Source: JASHPR01 sp963778075
Lineage (GTDB): Bacteria > Actinomycetota > Actinomycetes > Streptosporangiales > Streptosporangiaceae
Assembly: GCA_963778075.1 (NCBI GenBank)
Contig: CAVZTJ010000001.1
Span: forward strand, 434,001 to 498,000
DNA: 64,000 nucleotides
Direction of reading: 5' to 3'
Below the pieces are notes generated by a model. It searched no databases, was not told where the DNA came from, and saw only the letters and a program-made list of their open reading frames with translations. Below, one piece after another: positions 60,560 through 64,000 of the stretch; position 1 is the stretch's first letter; each line of letters opens with the position of its first letter. The position numbers were made by a program, and so were the translations under genes.

Positions 60560-61141
60560 ATGCTGTCCGGCGATTCTGGCGCGGAGCCATCACCCCCTGC
60601 GCTGCTAGCGCAAACGTGGCAGGCGACGGTGATCCTCGGCGCCCTGACGTTAATCCTCGGGCTCGTCGTGAGCTTCCACCCGACAGGCTCGCTCAACGTG
60701 CTCGCGGTCCTGCTCGGCATTCTCATGATCCTCTCCGGGCTCTTTCACCTGATCCGGGTATTTGACCGGGAGGAAATGCACCGGGTCTGGACCGGCATTG
60801 CCGGCCTGATGTTCGTCGTCGTTGGCGTCGTCCTGATCCGTCATCTGCACCTCACCAGGGCGCTCATCGGCCTGGTCATCGGCATCACCTGGATCGTTCA
60901 GGGGCTGGCCGCGCTTATCGGCGGAATCGCCAGCGACGCTCGCGAAGGACGGGCCTGGTGGATTGCCTTCGGCGTGATAAGCCTCATCGCCGGGATCGTG
61001 GTCGCGGCGACCCCCGCCTCTTCTCTGAGCTTCCTGGCCGTCCTGCTCGGCATCTGGTTCGTCATCATGGGCATCTTCGAGATCATCGGCGGGCTCATGC
61101 TCCGCCGCGAGCTCCGGGCCGCGGTGATGTCACTCACCTGA
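60560..61141 (+). CDS. HdeD family (DUF308) membrane protein
   Basis: 193 residues with ATG after GGGGAACG. Six helices; VILGALTLILGLVVSFHPTGSL and GALIGGIASDAREGRAWWIA are the family's repeated two-helix blocks. VSFHPTGSLNVLAVLLGILM and TPASSLSFLAVLLGIWFVIM are internal duplications. HdeD-like proteins are linked to acid or stress tolerance. Start region holds operator copy 4; copy 5 follows the stop. Confidence 0.85.
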   Translation: MLSGDSGAEPSPPALLAQTWQATVILGALTLILGLVVSFHPTGSLNVLAVLLGILMILSGLFHLIRVFDREEMHRVWTGIAGLMFVVVGVVLIRHLHLTRALIGLVIGITWIVQGLAALIGGIASDAREGRAWWIAFGVISLIAGIVVAATPASSLSFLAVLLGIWFVIMGIFEIIGGLMLRRELRAAVMSLT

Positions 61142-61145
61142 CCGC

Positions 61146-61162
61146 TCATCCATGACGGGTGA
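61146..61162. promoter_or_regulatory. Candidate shared operator, copy 5 (TCATCCA-TGA-CGGGTGA)
   Basis: Imperfect 7-bp inverted repeat (one mismatch in the arms) 81 bases before the sulfatase start. Confidence 0.55.
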
Positions 61163-61243
61163 TCCCCTGCGGCAAGGACGCTGCGAGCATCGCTAAGCAG
61201 GTCACACCAGCTTGCGCCCATCGGGCGCCAGAGGAGCAAGGAA

Positions 61244-63598
61244 ATGAGCGAGCCGTTCAAGGGCACGATCAACGTCGACATTCGCGATTCTGAGCCGGAC
61301 TGGGCACCGTTCGAGCCACCCAAGGCGCCCGACGGCGCGCCGAACGTGGTGTACATCGTGCTCGACGACGTGGGCTTTTCCGCCATGAACTGCTATGGCG
61401 GACCGATAGAAACCCCGAACATCGAGCGGATCGCCGCGGACGGGGTCCGCTATACCCAGTGGCACACCACCGCGCTCTGCTCGCCGACTCGCTCCTGCCT
61501 GCTGACCGGCCGTAACCACACCCGCAACTCGATGGCCTGCATCACCGAGGCCGCGATCGGCTTCCCGAACGCGAGCGGGACCATTCCGCCGGAGAACGGC
61601 ATGATCTCCGAGATTCTCGGCGAACTCGGCTGGAACACCTACATCGTAGGCAAGTGGCACCTTTGCCCAACGGTGGAGATGAACATCGCATCGACCCGGC
61701 GGAACTGGCCGTCCGGCCGGGGCTTCGAGCGGTTCTACGGGTTCCTCGGCGCCGAGACCAACCAGTGGTACCCCGACCTGGTCTACGACAACCACCCGGT
61801 GGACCAGCCCAAGCTGCCGGCCGAGGGCTACCACCTCACCGACGACCTCACCGACAAGGCGATCGAGTTCGTCCAGGACGCCAAGACGGTCGCGCCGGAC
61901 AAGCCGTTCTTCCTGTACTACGCTCCCGGTGCCTGCCACGCGCCGCACCATGTGTCCAAGGAATGGGCCGACAAGTTCAAGGGCCAGTTCAACATGGGAT
62001 ACGAGGCGATCCGTGAGCAGACACTGGCGCGGCAGAAGCAGCTAGGCATCGTCCCGGCCGACACGGAGCTGCCGCCCGTCAACCCGCTCGGCACCGAAAC
62101 CCGCAAGGGGCCCGACGGCCAGCCGTTCCCGCCCTTGGACGTCACCAGGCCCTGGGACTCGCTGAGCGCAGACGAGAAACGGCTTTTCGCCCGGATGGCC
62201 GAGGTCTATGCGGGGTTCCTGGCCCACACTGACCACCACATCGGCCGGCTGCTCGACTATCTGGAGGAGTCTGGGCAGCGAGAGAACACGCTGGTGATCC
62301 TGGTGTCCGACAACGGGGCCAGCGGCGAGGGCGGCCCCGACGGCTCGGTCAACGAGATGCTGTTCGGGAACGGCATCCCGGACAACATCCAGTCGAACCT
62401 GGCGATGATCGACGAGCTCGGCGGAACGAAGACCTACAACCATTACCCGAACGGCTGGGCGATGGCGTTCAACACGCCGTTCAAGATGTGGAAGCGGTAT
62501 GAGTTCAACGGGGGTACCGCCGACCCATGCATCATCTCCTGGCCATCGGCCACGACGGGCAAAGGCGAGATACGCCACCAGTACCACCACGCCATCGACA
62601 TCGTGCCCACCATCCTGGACGTACTGGGCGTGACGCCCCCTGCCACCATCAAGGGCCACGTGCAGAGCCGGTTCGACGGCCTCAGCATGCGCTACAGCGC
62701 GGCTGACCCGTCCGCGCCGTCGGCCCGCAAGACGCAGTTCTACTCCATGCTCGGCTCCCGGGGGATCTGGCACGAGGGCTGGAAAGCCGTGACCACCCAT
62801 CCCACGCTCAGCGGCTGGAGCCACTTCAATGACGACACCTGGGAGCTCTACGACACCGACACCGACCGCGCCGAGGTGCACGACCTGGCCGCCGAGCAGC
62901 CCGAGAAGCTGCGTGAGCTGGTCAACCTGTGGTTTGCCGAGGCAGGCCAGAATGACGCGTTCCCGCTGGATGACCGGTCCGCGCTCGAGATCATGACGAC
63001 GGCGAGGCCGCAGCTGGCCTCGGCCCGCGACCGCTACGCCTACTTCCCCGACACCGCGGAGGTGCCCGAGGCGCAGGCGGTGAACGTCCGCAACCGCTCC
63101 TTTACGATCGGGGCGCTGGTGGACATCCCGGCTCCCGGCGCGCAAGGCGTGCTGTTCGCGCACGGGTCGCGGTTCGGCGGGCACGCGCTGTACGTGAAGG
63201 ACGGCCGGCTGCACTACGTCAACAACTTCGTCGGCATGTCCGAGCAGAAGATTGACGGCACCCAGGACGTGCCCACGGGGCAGAACCTGATCCTTTCCGC
63301 CTCGTTCGACAAGGACGGGGAGGACCCGCCGCACGTGTCCACCGGGATCTTGTCCCTGTACCACGGTGACAAGAAGGTCGGCGAGGGCCGGATCAGGACC
63401 CAGCCCGGGATGTTCTCAATCGCCGGCGAGGGCCTGTGCGTCGGCCGCGACAGCGGCGAGGCGGTGACAGCCGACTACCCGGGCGAGTCCCCGCACACAT
63501 TCACCGGCGGCACAATCAAGCGGGTGGCCGTGGACGTCAGCGGCGATCCGTATGTCGACATGGAGCGCGAGGCCCAGGCCATGCTGGCCCGGGAGTAG
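61244..63598 (+). CDS. Arylsulfatase (type I, formylglycine) family protein
   Basis: 784 residues; complete sulfatase. NVVYIVLDDVGFSAMNCYGG has the two metal Asp. Cys79 lies in the formylglycine motif C-S-P-T-R (ALCSPTRSCLLTGRN). GKWHL holds a catalytic-type Lys and His, and SDNGASGEGG the distal metal Asp/Asn. The C-terminal about 200 residues form a beta-rich lectin-like domain (LVDIPAPGAQGVLFAHGSRF). No signal peptide, so intracellular or non-classical. RBS AAGGA. Followed by a strong hairpin terminator. Confidence 0.93.
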   Translation: MSEPFKGTINVDIRDSEPDWAPFEPPKAPDGAPNVVYIVLDDVGFSAMNCYGGPIETPNIERIAADGVRYTQWHTTALCSPTRSCLLTGRNHTRNSMACITEAAIGFPNASGTIPPENGMISEILGELGWNTYIVGKWHLCPTVEMNIASTRRNWPSGRGFERFYGFLGAETNQWYPDLVYDNHPVDQPKLPAEGYHLTDDLTDKAIEFVQDAKTVAPDKPFFLYYAPGACHAPHHVSKEWADKFKGQFNMGYEAIREQTLARQKQLGIVPADTELPPVNPLGTETRKGPDGQPFPPLDVTRPWDSLSADEKRLFARMAEVYAGFLAHTDHHIGRLLDYLEESGQRENTLVILVSDNGASGEGGPDGSVNEMLFGNGIPDNIQSNLAMIDELGGTKTYNHYPNGWAMAFNTPFKMWKRYEFNGGTADPCIISWPSATTGKGEIRHQYHHAIDIVPTILDVLGVTPPATIKGHVQSRFDGLSMRYSAADPSAPSARKTQFYSMLGSRGIWHEGWKAVTTHPTLSGWSHFNDDTWELYDTDTDRAEVHDLAAEQPEKLRELVNLWFAEAGQNDAFPLDDRSALEIMTTARPQLASARDRYAYFPDTAEVPEAQAVNVRNRSFTIGALVDIPAPGAQGVLFAHGSRFGGHALYVKDGRLHYVNNFVGMSEQKIDGTQDVPTGQNLILSASFDKDGEDPPHVSTGILSLYHGDKKVGEGRIRTQPGMFSIAGEGLCVGRDSGEAVTADYPGESPHTFTGGTIKRVAVDVSGDPYVDMEREAQAMLARE

Positions 63599-63631
63599 GC
63601 AGCGCGGTCACCGAGCCGTTTCCGTCCTGGC

Positions 63632-63667
63632 GCCCGGGTCCCGCGAAGGCGGGGCCCGGGCCTTCTT
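63632..63667 (+). terminator. Strong hairpin terminator after sulfatase gene
   Basis: GCCCGGGTCCCGC pairs with GCGGGGCCCGGGC through a GAAG loop (13-bp stem with one G-U, 63632-63661), followed by CTTCTT. Classical intrinsic terminator 34 bases after the stop; may also end the minus-strand gene beyond 63734. Confidence 0.85.
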
Positions 63668-63733
63668 CAAACTGGTCACGGAACCGGGCGAGTTGGTTCG
63701 CTCGCGCACCGATGGCGCGCAGCAGGCGCGCTG

Positions 63734-64000
63734 TTACGGTGCCCGCTGGTCCGGCGCTCGAAGTGCGCGAAGCGACGCCTCGAAGGAGGCCAGCCGGCCG
63801 CGGACCACGGCAGCCAGCTGTGGGTCGGCGCCCGTTGGAGCACGCTCGGCGTCCATGGCGGAACGAACCGCCTGCAGCGACGCGAGCGCATTGGCGACCC
63901 TGGCTCTGCTTTCCTCGTCCGGAGCCGCCTCACGCAACGCGTACAGCGCCTGCCCGAGGTCGTCTCCACGGCGCTGGATGTCGGACCATCGAGCGCCGGC
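63734..64000 (-). CDS. Hypothetical helical protein, 5' end outside window
   Basis: The frame is open to the window edge (first residues read WSDIQRRGDDLGQALYALRE). Rich in Ala/Arg/Glu helices (ASLQAVRSAMDAERAPT, RGRLASFEASLRALRAP). No family recognised. A TTG start at 63937 is only nominal since the frame continues upstream. Confidence 0.45.
   Translation of the reverse strand, partial: AGARWSDIQRRGDDLGQALYALREAAPDEESRARVANALASLQAVRSAMDAERAPTGADPQLAAVVRGRLASFEASLRALRAPDQRAP

Noticed and set aside
1..64000. tRNA, rRNA or riboswitch
   Set aside because: I saw no cloverleaf, rRNA stretch or known riboswitch consensus by eye; a covariance-model search would be needed to exclude small RNAs.

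Overview
The window is high-GC DNA with GTG/ATG starts, purine-rich ribosome sites and many overlapping stop/start pairs. WhiB, an ECF41 sigma factor, PspC, RDD, SHOCT and GAP-family proteins, plus IS701-type transposase debris, point to a soil actinomycete, probably Streptosporangiales or a relative. The genus is an inference. No rRNA or tRNA gene was recognised, and the dominant theme is metabolism and stress.

Layout. 1-5.7 kb: two oligopeptide-type ABC binding proteins around an amidohydrolase/DUF1028 pair. 6-12.1 kb: single enzymes (NADPH oxidoreductase, YCII, AAC(3), HAD, VOC) between a frameshifted DUF2332 gene and a frameshifted drug exporter. 12.1-22.4 kb: a decayed zone with IS701 and IS66 remnants, a very GC-rich non-coding block, broken genes and a 42-bp tandem repeat. 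It also holds an intact ECF41 sigma/peroxiredoxin pair sharing a palindromic divergent promoter. 22.6-28.7 kb: MFS exporter, aldo/keto reductase, a metallohydrolase that has lost its middle, and an APH-type kinase. 28.8-36.9 kb: a catabolic cluster (class V aminotransferase, divergent SorC-type regulator, threonine aldolase-like enzyme, FGGY kinase, sensory-rhodopsin-transducer family protein, SDR, APC permease, broken cyclase). The enzymes and regulator fit uptake and breakdown of a hydroxylated amino acid or polyol/sugar-like compound.

36.9-54.8 kb: intact genes (lipoprotein, a WhiB protein with a long C-terminal helical domain, TetR/SDR pair, epoxide hydrolase, cupin, MOSC-reductase-ferredoxin fusion, nitronate monooxygenase, quinone oxidoreductase, LLM oxidoreductase, ArsR/SRPBCC pair) alternate with condensed gene remnants. 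Several remnants keep the 5' and 3' ends of one gene but lack the middle: NADH dehydrogenase-like protein, disulfide reductase, SDR, alcohol dehydrogenase, LuxR regulator. An arginine-deiminase operon is collapsed to 0.9 kb in the order arcD-arcA-arcC. This repeated loss of gene middles is the most unusual feature of the window. It is either true reductive decay or an assembly artefact, and raw reads would decide.

54.8-63.6 kb: an envelope/stress locus (PspC, a coiled-coil membrane protein, GAP family, a nine-residue-repeat protein with an RDD partner, CMD protein, SHOCT, HdeD-like, a sulfatase). Five intergenic inverted repeats of the form TCAYCC-N5-GGRTGA lie in it, suggesting one shared regulator that I cannot name. 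A strong hairpin terminator follows the sulfatase.
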